Assembly (NCBI RefSeq): GCF_003595175.1
Contig: NZ_CP032419.1
Location: 806,001 to 870,000 of the forward strand
From: Pseudomonas cavernae
GTDB taxonomy: Bacteria > Pseudomonadota > Gammaproteobacteria > Pseudomonadales > Pseudomonadaceae
Reading direction: 5' to 3'
DNA: 64,000 nt
In this document: positions 26,272-34,750 of the stretch, piece after piece
How the letters are laid out: the number at the start of each line of letters is the position of its first letter
Numbering within the stretch: the stretch's first letter is position 1
Made by a program: the position numbers and the translations under genes
The notes under the pieces: generated by a model
Databases searched by the model: none
What the model was told of the DNA's origin: nothing
Seen by the model: only the letters and a program-made list of their open reading frames with translations

Positions 26272-27636
26272 TCACGTTTGAGTGAGATACCAGCGCCAGT
26301 CCTGCTCGCCGACTTCGGCCATGAATTGACGGTATTCAGCCTGCTTGACCGCCAGATAGACGCCGAGGAACTCGGGGCCGAAGGCCTCGCGGGCCCAGTT
26401 CGAGCGTTCGAGGGCGCTCAGCGAGCTGAGCCAGTCGGTGGGCAGCAGGGTGGTGGCCTGGGCGTAGCCGTTGCCTTCCACCGGCGCACCGGGATCGAGG
26501 CGTTCGCGGATGCCGCGATGGCTGGCCGCGAGGATGGCCGCCGCAGCCAGGTAGGGGTTGGCGTCGGCGCCGCAGATGCGATGCTCCACATGCCGGGTGT
26601 TGGCCGGGCCGCCCGGCACGCGCAGGCTCACGGTGCGGTTGTCGACGCCCCAGGTCGGCGCCAGCGGCGCGTAGCTGTTGGCCTGGAAGCGCCGGTAGGA
26701 GTTGGCGTTGGGGCAGAACAGCAGCAGCGAGTCCAGCAGCGATTCGAGCATGCCGCCCACCGCCTGGCGCAGCAGCGGCGTGCCGGCCTTGTCCTCGCTG
26801 GCGAACAGGTTGGCGCCGCTCTCGTCGGCCAGGCTGACGTGCATGTGCATGCCGGTGCCGGCGAGGTCGTCGAAGGGCTTGGCCATGAAGCAGGCGCGCA
26901 TGCCGTGGGCATGGGCAATGCCCTTGACCAGGCGCTTGTAGCGCACCGCCTGATCCATGGCTTGCAGCGCGGGACCGTGCTCCAGGGTGATTTCCACCTG
27001 GCCGGGGGCGTATTCGGAAATCGCCGTGCGCGCCGGAATGCCCTGGGCCTTGCAGGCGGCGTAGAGGTCGGCGAGGAACGGCTCGAGCTGCTCCAGCTCG
27101 CGCAGGCCATAGACCTGGGTCTGCCGCGGCCGGCCGCCATCGGCGTCCAGCGCCGGCTGCGGCCGACCGTTGGCATCGTTGCGGGCATCGAGCAGGTAGA
27201 ACTCCAGCTCGCAGGCCATCACCGGGTGGTAGCCAGCGGCCGCGAGCGCGTCGATGACCTTGATCAGTACATGGCGCGGGTCGGCGATGGTCGCCGGCAG
27301 TCCTTCGCTCGGGTGCATGCTGACCTGCACGGCGGCGGTCGGCACCTTGCGCCACGGCAGGCGCACCAGGCTGCCGGCCAGCGGGTAGGCGCGGCAGTCG
27401 ATATCGCCGACGTCCCAGACCAGCCCGCTGTTTTCCACATCGTCGCCGCCGAGGGTCAGGCCGAGGATGGTGCTGGGCAGCGGCCGGCCGCTCTGGTAGA
27501 CGGCCAGCAGCTCATCACGATGCAGCAGCTTGCCGCGTGGCACGCCGTTGGCGTCGAGGATGAACAGCTCGAACAGCTCGATATCGGGGTTGTTTGCCAG
27601 AAATGCCTGGGCTTCGGTTTCGGGGGCGAAGTGCAT
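26272..27636 (-). CDS. puuA: Gamma-glutamylputrescine synthetase (glutamine synthetase family)
   Basis: A 454-residue glutamine synthetase homologue. It shows MACELEFYLLD and EYAPGQVEITLEHGPAL for metal and glutamate binding, MAKPFDDLAGTGMHMHVSL for the ATP/ammonia region, and RRFQANSYAPLAPTWGVDNRTVSLRVPGG plus VEHRICGADANPYLAAAAI. This pattern is that of the PuuA/SpuI ligases that couple glutamate to putrescine. I take ATG 27636 (MHFAPETEA) because the ten residues before it are atypical. It is the first gene of the puu operon, facing the AsnC-type regulator across a region rich in TTTGCG motifs. Confidence 0.92.
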   Translation of the reverse strand: MHFAPETEAQAFLANNPDIELFELFILDANGVPRGKLLHRDELLAVYQSGRPLPSTILGLTLGGDDVENSGLVWDVGDIDCRAYPLAGSLVRLPWRKVPTAAVQVSMHPSEGLPATIADPRHVLIKVIDALAAAGYHPVMACELEFYLLDARNDANGRPQPALDADGGRPRQTQVYGLRELEQLEPFLADLYAACKAQGIPARTAISEYAPGQVEITLEHGPALQAMDQAVRYKRLVKGIAHAHGMRACFMAKPFDDLAGTGMHMHVSLADESGANLFASEDKAGTPLLRQAVGGMLESLLDSLLLFCPNANSYRRFQANSYAPLAPTWGVDNRTVSLRVPGGPANTRHVEHRICGADANPYLAAAAILAASHRGIRERLDPGAPVEGNGYAQATTLLPTDWLSSLSALERSNWAREAFGPEFLGVYLAVKQAEYRQFMAEVGEQDWRWYLTQT

Positions 27637-27988
27637 GGGGATCTCGTCAGCGCGATGGGCGCGCACAGGGTTCGGCCGTCAGGCGAGGCTGAACGGTTCA
27701 AGGATCGCAAGAGCGGTAGTGGTTTACGCGGATCAGGCGGCGACTAGGCGGGGAGGGCGCGCGTGGCGGCAATGCCACAGCGCCCAGAACGCGAGGATCA
27801 GGTTCGGCGCAGGGTCAAGCCGAGCGGCCTCGACGCCGGCGCGCGACCAGTGGCTGGCGGCGAAGGGCGTGGGTCGGAGAGGCGGTCGGGAGGCGGTCAT
27901 GGGCAAGGCTTTGATTGTTGTTTGCGTAAAATGTACGGGGTATTTTTTGCGCAATCAACAAAAAAAGACACTATACTTTGCGCATAGT
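27637..27988. promoter_or_regulatory. puuA upstream region with TTTGCG(C/T)A sites
   Basis: The AT-rich part 27917-28000 carries TTTGCGTAAAAT (about 27921), TTTTTTGCGCAATC (about 27943) and CTTTGCGCATAG (about 27976), beside a TATACT box at 27972. The same half-sites recur downstream of the AsnC gene. They are probable operators of that regulator, controlling puuA (minus) and itself (plus). A short minus-strand frame at 27733-27900 lacks a ribosome site and I do not call it. Confidence 0.6.
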
Positions 27989-28188
27989 TAATAAATTTTC
28001 TGTAACTGATGCGCGTTATGCGTTTCGCTCATATGGAGCCCTGCCGGCTCTGCCGCGGCAGGGATTCGCGGCCGGCCCCTGATAACCCACCCCTGAATCT
28101 GCTAGCCTTTGAGCCGCTTTTAACCCAGGGGTTGTCCGCCGTCTGCAGAGCCGCGCAACCCTGCGTCACCCCATTGGAAGCCTTGAAC

Positions 28189-28656
28189 ATGTCTATTTCG
28201 ACCCTCGATCCACTGGACTTCGAAATCGTCCGCGAGCTGCAGGAAGACGGCCGCCGTGCGTTCCGCGAAGTCGCGCGCAACCTCTCGGTTCCGGAGGCCA
28301 CCATCCGCACGCGGGTCAAGCGCCTGCAAGACCAGGGCATCGTGCAGATCCTGGCGTTCACCAACCCGTCCAAGCTGGGGCATGCCAAGCTGGCGCTGCT
28401 GTTCGTCAACGTGGCGCCGCAGGATCACGACCGGGCGGTCGATACCCTGGGCCGCTGGCCGGAGGTCAGCTACCTGTCGACCACCATGGGCACCGCGGAT
28501 ATCTGCGTGCAGGTGCTGTGCCGCGACGACGATAGCCTGTGGGCGCTGCAGCAACGGGTGCGCAGCCTGCCTGGCATTCGCGACGTGAGGACGCTGCAGG
28601 AGGTGAAGGTGCACAAGATCCGTTTCACCATTCCGCCGGCCGACTCCGAAGGCTGA
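28189..28656 (+). CDS. Lrp/AsnC-family transcriptional regulator
   Basis: A 155-residue regulator with an N-terminal helix-turn-helix (LDPLDFEIVRELQEDGRRAFREVARNLSVPEATIRTRVKRLQDQGIVQI) and a C-terminal RAM domain (AKLALLFVNVAPQDHDRAVDTLGRWPEVSYLSTTMGTADICVQVLCRDDDSLWALQQRVRSLPGIRDVRTLQEV). ATG 28189 is preceded by GGAAG and gives a normal N-terminus. It is placed between the puu operon and the permease-led catabolic operon, with shared palindromic sites on both sides, which points to control of both. The ligand may be an amino acid or amine, by inference. Confidence 0.88.
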   Translation: MSISTLDPLDFEIVRELQEDGRRAFREVARNLSVPEATIRTRVKRLQDQGIVQILAFTNPSKLGHAKLALLFVNVAPQDHDRAVDTLGRWPEVSYLSTTMGTADICVQVLCRDDDSLWALQQRVRSLPGIRDVRTLQEVKVHKIRFTIPPADSEG

Positions 28657-28743
28657 TCACCGGGCGTCCTTTTCCCTTTCTGGCGGCGTCGCCCGCCTTC
28701 CTGCTCCCCCTGCCGTCGCGCCCACCACGGTGGCAGGGTGTCT

Positions 28744-28790
28744 GCTGCGCAATGCGCAGGCATAAAAATAAATAGCTGCGCAATGCGCAT
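28744..28790. promoter_or_regulatory. Paired TGCGCAATGCGCA operators
   Basis: Two near-perfect palindromes CTGCGCAATGCGCAG (28744-28758) and CTGCGCAATGCGCAT (28776-28790) lie 32 bp apart, about three helical turns, just after the AsnC-type gene. Phased palindromes fit the octameric Lrp/AsnC fold wrapping DNA. Confidence 0.65.
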
Positions 28791-28912
28791 CTGGCTGAGG
28801 CATTTGCCCGGCTTCCTTCCTCCTTCCCGTCTGCCTTAAACCCTCAGAAAGCCCGCTAGAGCGGGCGCTAGCGCCTGGGCGCGGCCTCGCGTCGGCCATG
28901 CGCTGAGGTTGG

Positions 28913-28990
28913 TGTTTGCGTAATTTTAAGCGTTTTAAATTGCGCAATGCGCATCAATAGAAAATAAAAATATACGCATGCGCAAAAAAC
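28913..28990 (+). promoter_or_regulatory. Promoter/operator region of the permease operon
   Basis: An AT-rich stretch 45-120 bp before the permease contains TTTGCGTAATTT, ATTGCGCAATGCGCATC (about 28939-28955) and ATACGCATGCGCAAAAAA (about 28972-28990). These repeat the motifs seen before puuA, so the same regulator probably acts here. Confidence 0.6.
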
Positions 28991-29033
28991 TGTCTTAGGA
29001 TCTGCTCATCGAGACCCACTACAAAACCACAAG

Positions 29034-30476
29034 ATGAGGGCGATGCAGATGCACCAGGCCAATCCCGGCACCGAGCCGACCGCGGTACTCGCTAAAACCA
29101 TTCGCTGGTGGGACGGGGTGGCCATCACCCTCAGCCTGCCCGCGGCCCTGTTCGTCGGCCTCGGCTATTCGATCGGCGCGATCGGGGCCTGGGCGGCCAT
29201 CGCCCTGTGGGCCGTGATCGCAGGCGTCGCCGTGCTGCATAACTGGCTGTATTCGGAAATGGGCGCCATGTTTGGCGAGAAGTCCGGCGGCATCGCGCTC
29301 TACGCCAACGAGGCCTGGAGCAAACGTTTTCCCAGCCTGGGTCCGCTGGCCACCTACGCCTACTGGTTCGCCTGGGCCACCGCCCCGGCGATCTGGGGCC
29401 TGGCGGTGGCGCAGATCCTTTCCGAGCAGTTCTGGCCGCACGTTACCTTCAGCTACAACCTGGGGCCGATCCAGTTGGGCCTGCCGCAGTTCATCGCCCT
29501 CGGCGTGGCGCTGATTTCCTGGGCGCTGAGCATGATCCAACTGCGCTTCACCATGGTGATCCTCACCGTGGCCGGCGTGCTGCTGATGATTCCGGTGCTG
29601 ATCTTCGGCACCAGCTTCCTCACCGCCGATGCCTGGAGCACCGGCAGCTTCACCTGGCGCACCGGTGAGGGTGTCGTGGGCCTGCGCACCGTCCTCGCCT
29701 GGCTGTTCATCATGGCCTGGTCGGCCTATGCGGTGGAGGCCGCGGCTTCCTTTATTCCCGAGTTCCGCGACACCGTGGCCGATACCCGCAAGGCGCTGCG
29801 CATCTCCGCGCTGATCCTGCTGCTGGTGTTCACCCTGACCCCGCTGGGCCTGGCCGGTCTGCTCGGCGAGCAAGTGCTGGCGGACAAGCCCTACGGCTTC
29901 CTGCAGGCGGGCGCCGAAGTGCTGTTGGGCGGTGGCGCGGCGCTGATCACCCTGGTGCTGATCGCCGGCATCCTGGTGCTCTCGGTGATGGGCACCGCCG
30001 ATGCCGGCCGGGCGCTGTACCAGAGCTCGCGTGACGGCCTCACCGTGCGCCAGTTCGGCACCCTCAACCGCGCCGGCGTGCCGGCCCGGGCGGTGACCGT
30101 GCAGCTGTTGATCAACATCCTGCTGGTGCTGCTGGTCGGCAACCCGCTGGCGGTCATCGTCGCCGGCAACGTCGGCTACATCCTCGCCCACCTGCTGGCG
30201 GTGTCCGGCTACGTGGTGCTGCGCTGGGATCGTCCGGACGCCCCGCGGCCGATTCGCCTGTCGCGCAACTGGGTCGGCATCGCCATCGCCCTGGCGCTGT
30301 TCGACGCGCTGATCCTGGTGGTCGGCATGACCAGCGCTGCCATCACCGGTTATGGCGGCCTCAAGGAAGTCCTGATCGCCGTGGCCGTGCTGACCATCTC
30401 CCAGGCGCTCTACTGGCTCAGACGCCTGCAGGATCGCGAGGACGCCGAGTCCCGCGTCGTGCACAAAGCCCCGTAA
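29034..30476 (+). CDS. APC-family amino acid/amine permease
   Basis: A 480-residue inner-membrane transporter with about 12 hydrophobic segments. It starts at VAITLSLPAALFVGLGYSIGAIGAWAAIALWAVIAGVAVLHNWLYSEMGAMFGEKSGGIALYANEAW, whose unwound GYSIGAIG helix is the APC substrate-binding motif. The start could be ATG 29049, which has GAGG at better spacing than ATG 29034. It heads a plus-strand run of catabolic genes behind the AsnC-type operator sites. It likely imports the amino acid, amine or amide that the following enzymes degrade. Confidence 0.87.
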   Translation: MRAMQMHQANPGTEPTAVLAKTIRWWDGVAITLSLPAALFVGLGYSIGAIGAWAAIALWAVIAGVAVLHNWLYSEMGAMFGEKSGGIALYANEAWSKRFPSLGPLATYAYWFAWATAPAIWGLAVAQILSEQFWPHVTFSYNLGPIQLGLPQFIALGVALISWALSMIQLRFTMVILTVAGVLLMIPVLIFGTSFLTADAWSTGSFTWRTGEGVVGLRTVLAWLFIMAWSAYAVEAAASFIPEFRDTVADTRKALRISALILLLVFTLTPLGLAGLLGEQVLADKPYGFLQAGAEVLLGGGAALITLVLIAGILVLSVMGTADAGRALYQSSRDGLTVRQFGTLNRAGVPARAVTVQLLINILLVLLVGNPLAVIVAGNVGYILAHLLAVSGYVVLRWDRPDAPRPIRLSRNWVGIAIALALFDALILVVGMTSAAITGYGGLKEVLIAVAVLTISQALYWLRRLQDREDAESRVVHKAP

Positions 30477-30508
30477 CCGCTAGCAAACCCCGAAGAGGAG
30501 TGCGCCTG

Positions 30509-31348
30509 ATGCGTGCAGATAACAACCCCCGGCTGCAGTGGCCGAACAAGAGACCGGTCGCCGTTTCGCTGACCTTCGATGTGGATGCCGAGGCCGGTTT
30601 GCTGGGCGACAGCCCGAGCTTCGCGCGGCGCCTGACCAGCCTGTCCGAGGGCCGCTTCGGCGTGACCCGCGGCGTGCCGCGGATCCTTGAGCTGCTGCGT
30701 CGGCACAAGATCCCGGCGACCTTCTTCGTGCCCGGCTACACCGCCCAGCAGCACCCGCACCTGGTGGAAATGCTGCTCAAGGAAGGCCACGAGATCGGTC
30801 ACCACGGCCACATGCACCTGCGCAGCGACAAGGTCAGCGCCGAGCAGCAGAGCGAGGAGATGCAACTGGGCCTGGAGGCCCTGGCCAAGGCCGGCGCGCC
30901 GAAGCCGGCCGGCTACCGCTCGTCGTCCTGGGAGCTGACCCCGGAGACCTTCGAGCTGGTGCTGGCCAACGGCTTCGCCTACGACTCCAGCTGCATGGGC
31001 GACGACCGTCCCTACTACGAGCAGTGGAACGGCGCCTCGATCCTGGAAATCCCGGTGCACTGGTCGCTGGACGACTGGCCGATGTTCGGCTGGAGCATCG
31101 ACAACGGCGGCAACTTCACCGCACCGCGCGCGCTGTTCGACAGCTGGCTGGCGGAGTACGAGTCGGCGCGCCGCGACGGCCGCCACACCAGCTTCACCAT
31201 GCACCCGGAAGTGATCGGCCGCGCCGCGCGCTTCGAGCAACTGGAGCGTCTGGTCGAGCGCATGGTCGGCGACGGCGACGTGTGGTTCGCCCGTCTCGAC
31301 GAGGTGGCCAAGCAGGTGGCCCCGCAACTGCAACAGGTGGCCAAATGA
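30509..31348 (+). CDS. Polysaccharide-deacetylase-fold amidohydrolase
   Basis: A 279-residue NodB-fold hydrolase. It has the first metal-site motif SLTFDVDAE, the histidine motif EGHEIGHHGHMHL, GYRSSSWELTPETFELVLANGFAYDSS, and TMHPEVIGRAARF. This branch (with the FDVDAE opening) includes peptidoglycan deacetylases and cyclic-imide hydrolases rather than chitin deacetylases. ATG 30509 has GAGGAG eight bases upstream; a GTG at 30500 is the alternative. It overlaps the next gene by 4 bp. In a catabolic operon it most likely opens a cyclic amide/imide or removes an acyl group. That substrate class is inferred. Confidence 0.82.
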   Translation: MRADNNPRLQWPNKRPVAVSLTFDVDAEAGLLGDSPSFARRLTSLSEGRFGVTRGVPRILELLRRHKIPATFFVPGYTAQQHPHLVEMLLKEGHEIGHHGHMHLRSDKVSAEQQSEEMQLGLEALAKAGAPKPAGYRSSSWELTPETFELVLANGFAYDSSCMGDDRPYYEQWNGASILEIPVHWSLDDWPMFGWSIDNGGNFTAPRALFDSWLAEYESARRDGRHTSFTMHPEVIGRAARFEQLERLVERMVGDGDVWFARLDEVAKQVAPQLQQVAK

Positions 31349-32397
31349 GCATCGTGTTCCGCTCCAGCGTCTGCGCGCCGCGCGAACGCGGCCGCGAATT
31401 CGGCGATGCTCACGCCCGCCAGATCGCCGCGACGGTGAACAACTACCGCGGCCTGTTCGAGCGCGTCGCCACCCGCAGCTACGACCTGCGCGCCCTCGGC
31501 GCCCAGGCGCTGCAACAGATTGCCGCCTTCGCCGCGCCGCTTCACGAGGAAATTCTCGGCATCGCCGAGGGCGCGGGGATCGACGCCGAGTATATCGGCG
31601 CGATCAATGCCCGCACCGAGATCCTCGCCTACCTCGGCGCACAACTGCGGGGCGAGTGTTCCACGGTGGTCCAGGCCAACCCGTTCGGCGCGCCGGTGAC
31701 GGCGCAGACCTGGGACTGGTATGCCGAGTTCGCCGACACCTGGCTGACTTGGGAGATTCCCCATGCCGATGGCCGTCTGACCACCACCGTCACCGAGTTC
31801 GGCATAGTCGGCAAGCCGGGAGTGAACAACCGCGGTCTCGGTACCCACTTCAACATCCTTCACCACCAGCGCGACGGCGAGCACATCGGCGTGCCGGTGC
31901 ATGTGCTGTCGCGCTGGATCCTCGACAGCTGCAGCGACATCAATCAGGCGATCCTGCTGTGCCATGACGCCGGGGTCTCTGCCTCCAGCGTGCTGACCCT
32001 GGTGGCGGCGGTGGACGGCGCCAGCGCTGCGGTCTCGGTGGAGCTGCACCCGGGCGGCCCGGCACTGGTGTTCCCGGACGACAACGGCCTGCTGATCCAC
32101 ACCAACCACTTCCTTGCTGAAGCGGTGCGGCCGTTCGACACCGAGCCTGCGGCCTATCCGGACACCCTGGTGCGCTACGACCTGTTGCGCCGGCGCCTGG
32201 CCGGGCGTACCGGGCTCAAGGCGCATGATCTGCTCACGGCACTGAACAGCCATCTGGGCAGCACCGGTGCACTGTGCTGCCATCCGGCGGCGGGTCTTCC
32301 GCAAACCGGCCAGTACGCGACCCTCGCCAGCATCACCCTCGACGTGGTCGGCGGCACCCTGCAGGCCCTGCCGGGCGGCCCCTGCCGCCACCTCTAA
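31345..32397 (+). CDS. C45-type Ntn-hydrolase (acyl-transferase/amidase-like)
   Basis: A 350-residue protein of the peptidase C45/isopenicillin N acyltransferase family. It begins RERGREFGDAHARQIAATVNNYRGLF and contains GINAEYIGAINARTEIL-type helices, and then GECSTVV, where Cys105 should become the N-terminal nucleophile after self-cleavage. TWDWY and NNRGLGTHFNIL follow, as in the family. Family enzymes cleave or transfer acyl groups on amide bonds. It starts inside the stop of the deacetylase-fold gene (ATGA), so the two amide-acting enzymes are made together. Confidence 0.8.
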   Translation: MSIVFRSSVCAPRERGREFGDAHARQIAATVNNYRGLFERVATRSYDLRALGAQALQQIAAFAAPLHEEILGIAEGAGIDAEYIGAINARTEILAYLGAQLRGECSTVVQANPFGAPVTAQTWDWYAEFADTWLTWEIPHADGRLTTTVTEFGIVGKPGVNNRGLGTHFNILHHQRDGEHIGVPVHVLSRWILDSCSDINQAILLCHDAGVSASSVLTLVAAVDGASAAVSVELHPGGPALVFPDDNGLLIHTNHFLAEAVRPFDTEPAAYPDTLVRYDLLRRRLAGRTGLKAHDLLTALNSHLGSTGALCCHPAAGLPQTGQYATLASITLDVVGGTLQALPGGPCRHL

Positions 32398-32427
32398 CCC
32401 CACGACAACCAGAACGGAGCCATACCC

Positions 32428-32844
32428 ATGCTCAAGCTCAAACGCCTCGACAACATGGACATCCTCACCAACAACGTGCAGCGCCTGGTGGACTTCTACC
32501 ACGGCACCCTCGGACTGGGCTTCTTCCTGCCCTACGAGGCCGAGGAGCGCTGGGCCGCCATCGAAATGGGCAACGTCACCCTGTACATCTTCCACACCAA
32601 CGACAGCACGCCGGTCGAGCGGCGCACCGCAGTGAACCTGGAAGACAAGCCAGGCTTCGACTCCTTCGCCTTCGAGGTGGAGAACCTCGATGCAGCCATC
32701 GCCTACCTCGACGGCAAGGTCGAGTGGGTCACCGCCGAGCCCATCGAGTGGCAGCACCCCAACGGCACCCACTACCGCTACCGCCCGATGTTCGACCCGG
32801 ACGGCAACATGTTCTACGTCACCGAGCCGCACAAGACCGTCTGA
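32428..32844 (+). CDS. VOC-superfamily (glyoxalase/dioxygenase-fold) protein
   Basis: A 138-residue single VOC unit with the beta-alpha-beta-beta-beta repeat (MDILTNNVQRLVDFYHGTLGLGFFLPYEAEERWAAIEMGNVTLYIF) and closing HYRYRPMFDPDGNMFYVTEPHK. The final E after FYVT and an internal His could bind a metal. Length suits a lyase, isomerase or binding protein rather than a two-domain extradiol dioxygenase. It lies between the C45 hydrolase and the SDR in the same operon, so it probably acts on a pathway intermediate. Confidence 0.82.
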   Translation: MLKLKRLDNMDILTNNVQRLVDFYHGTLGLGFFLPYEAEERWAAIEMGNVTLYIFHTNDSTPVERRTAVNLEDKPGFDSFAFEVENLDAAIAYLDGKVEWVTAEPIEWQHPNGTHYRYRPMFDPDGNMFYVTEPHKTV

Positions 32845-32869
32845 CCCCTCCCACTCCCGGAGAAACACC

Positions 32870-33685
32870 ATGACCGTTTCAACCCAAGGGGCCCTGGCTA
32901 CCCAGGCGCCCGAGGCAGTGCTCGCCCTTGCGCCGGACGCCAACCGGCTGAAAGGCCGCGTCGCCCTGATCACCGGTGCCGGCCGTGGCGCCGGCCGCGC
33001 CCATGCGCGCCTGCTGGCGGCCCGTGGCGCGGCGGTGGCGGTCGTCGATATCGATGAAGACGTCGCCCGCGCCACCTCCGCGGAAATCGCCGAGGCCGGC
33101 GGTCGTGCCATCGCCCTGGCCGCCGACATCACCGACCGCGCGCTGGCCGAGCGCTGCGTGGCGCAGGTCGCCGAGCAGCTCGGCGGCCTCGACATCCTGG
33201 TGCACAACGCCGGGCTGATCTATTCGATGACCGGCCTGGAGCAGACCGACGACGCCAACTTCGACCGCCTGCTGGCGATCAACGTGCACGCGCCGCTGTA
33301 CCTGACCCGCGCGGCCCTGCCGCACCTGCGCCAGAGCCGTGCGCCACGGGTGATCTTCATCAACTCGCAGTGGGGCCAGGTGCCGGACGGCCATTCCTAC
33401 GGCTACATGGTCAGCAAGGCCGCGCAGCTCGGCCTGATGAAGACCCTGGCCAAGGAGTTCGTCGGCGAAGGCATCCTGGTCAACGCCATCACCCCCGGCG
33501 CCATCCTCACCCGCATGGTGCCGGACCAGTACATCGAGCCCGAGAAAGCCAACATTCCCCTGGGCCGCCTGGTGCACCCGGAGGAGATCGCCGCCGCCGT
33601 CGCCTTCCTCGCCTCCGACGAGGCCGCGTTCATCGCCGGCCAGGCCATCCCCGTCAACGGCGGCGCGCTGCTGGTCGGCATCTAA
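32870..33685 (+). CDS. Short-chain dehydrogenase/reductase
   Basis: A 271-residue classical SDR with NAD(P) motif ALITGAGRGAGRAHARLLAARGAAVAVVDID; the Asp after the second strand favours NAD. HNAG is present as LVHNAGL, and the catalytic Ser-Tyr-Lys lie in FINSQWGQVPDGHSYGYMVSKAA. The C-terminal HPEEIAAAVAFLASDEAAFIAGQAIPVNGG is typical. ATG 32870 follows an AGAAACACC leader. It probably oxidises an alcohol made by the Rieske enzyme encoded next. Confidence 0.88.
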   Translation: MTVSTQGALATQAPEAVLALAPDANRLKGRVALITGAGRGAGRAHARLLAARGAAVAVVDIDEDVARATSAEIAEAGGRAIALAADITDRALAERCVAQVAEQLGGLDILVHNAGLIYSMTGLEQTDDANFDRLLAINVHAPLYLTRAALPHLRQSRAPRVIFINSQWGQVPDGHSYGYMVSKAAQLGLMKTLAKEFVGEGILVNAITPGAILTRMVPDQYIEPEKANIPLGRLVHPEEIAAAVAFLASDEAAFIAGQAIPVNGGALLVGI

Positions 33686-33718
33686 GACAACAAGAAAGAA
33701 TCCTGTGAGGAACAAGCC

Positions 33719-34750
33719 ATGACTACTCAAGTTACCCAGCGCCAGCGCGCTGAACAGGCCATGCGCCGCCAATGGTTCCCGGTCGCCCGCTCGATGGATC
33801 TCGACAAGCCGCAGTCGGCCACCCTGCTCGGCGAGAAGCTGGTGGTGTACCGCACCGAATCCGGTCAGGCCGTGGTGCAAGCGGCGCGCTGCCCGCACCG
33901 GGGCGCCGACCTGTCCCTGGGGGAAGTGCACGGCGAAAACATCGCCTGCCCCTACCATGCCTGGCAGTTCTCCGCGCAGACCGGCAAGTGCAGCCACGTT
34001 CCCTCCCTCGAAGATCAGTGCAAGATCCCCCCAGGCGCCGCCATCCGCACCTACGCCTGCCAGGAGCGTTACGGGCATGTCTGGACGGCCCTGGAAGAGC
34101 CGCTGTTCGAGCTGTATGACCTGGCCGAATGGCGCGAGTTGAACCTCGAGTGGCTGGCCGCCGAGCCGCTGGATTCCCCCACGGGCGTGGCGGTGGCCAT
34201 CGAGAACTTCGGTGACGTGGCGCACTTCGCCTACATCCATCGCGGCATGATGGGCCATGTGAACCCGACCGTTGAGCCGCTCAACGTGCGCCGCGACGGC
34301 CTGGACATCTGGATGGACCGGCCGCTGCAGTCCTGCGAGGGCGAGTGGGCCAGCGACGGCGACTGCATGATGGGCTACCACATCGTCGCGCCGGGGCTGG
34401 TCGCCATCACCTACGACTACGAGCGCCTGGGCAAGCGCGTGGTGGCGGGCTTCCCGTGCCCGGTGGCCTACGACCACGTGAAGATTTTCTGGGCCGTGGC
34501 CAACGACCGCGACTACAAGGGCGGTGACCTGCAGGAATGCCTGCGTGTCGAAGAGCTGCTCTACCTCGAGGATCTGCCGGTGGCTGCCACCATCACCCCG
34601 CGCGAGATCGACTGGGACGCGACGGTCGTCGAACACTCGGTGCCTTCCGACCTCTACACCCTCAACTACCGTCGTGCCTTCCGCGAGTTCATCGAGCGCG
34701 CCCACCAGCTGCCGGTACGCCTGGTTGACGAGCAGAGGGCGTCGTCGTGA
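33719..34750 (+). CDS. Rieske non-heme iron oxygenase, oxygenase component
   Basis: A 343-residue oxygenase with the Rieske [2Fe-2S] ligands Cys58, His60, Cys77 and His80 (CPH...CPYH) and the mononuclear iron site ENFGDVAHFAYIH with Asp166, His169 and His174. The compact size and lack of a beta subunit fit the VanA/CDO-like monooxygenases (demethylases, carnitine or betaine monooxygenases). It overlaps the reductase gene by 4 bp, so both form one enzyme. The product is likely a hydroxylated or demethylated compound; the substrate is not evident from sequence. Confidence 0.9.
   Translation: MTTQVTQRQRAEQAMRRQWFPVARSMDLDKPQSATLLGEKLVVYRTESGQAVVQAARCPHRGADLSLGEVHGENIACPYHAWQFSAQTGKCSHVPSLEDQCKIPPGAAIRTYACQERYGHVWTALEEPLFELYDLAEWRELNLEWLAAEPLDSPTGVAVAIENFGDVAHFAYIHRGMMGHVNPTVEPLNVRRDGLDIWMDRPLQSCEGEWASDGDCMMGYHIVAPGLVAITYDYERLGKRVVAGFPCPVAYDHVKIFWAVANDRDYKGGDLQECLRVEELLYLEDLPVAATITPREIDWDATVVEHSVPSDLYTLNYRRAFREFIERAHQLPVRLVDEQRASS

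Noticed and set aside
27733..27900. A 55-residue minus-strand frame upstream of puuA
   Set aside because: No ribosome site, no homology that I recognise, and its upstream end lies beside the predicted operator region.
28744..28790. A CRISPR-like pair of repeats
   Set aside because: Only two 15-bp palindromes with a 17-bp gap; they fit regulator operators, and no cas genes or further units exist.
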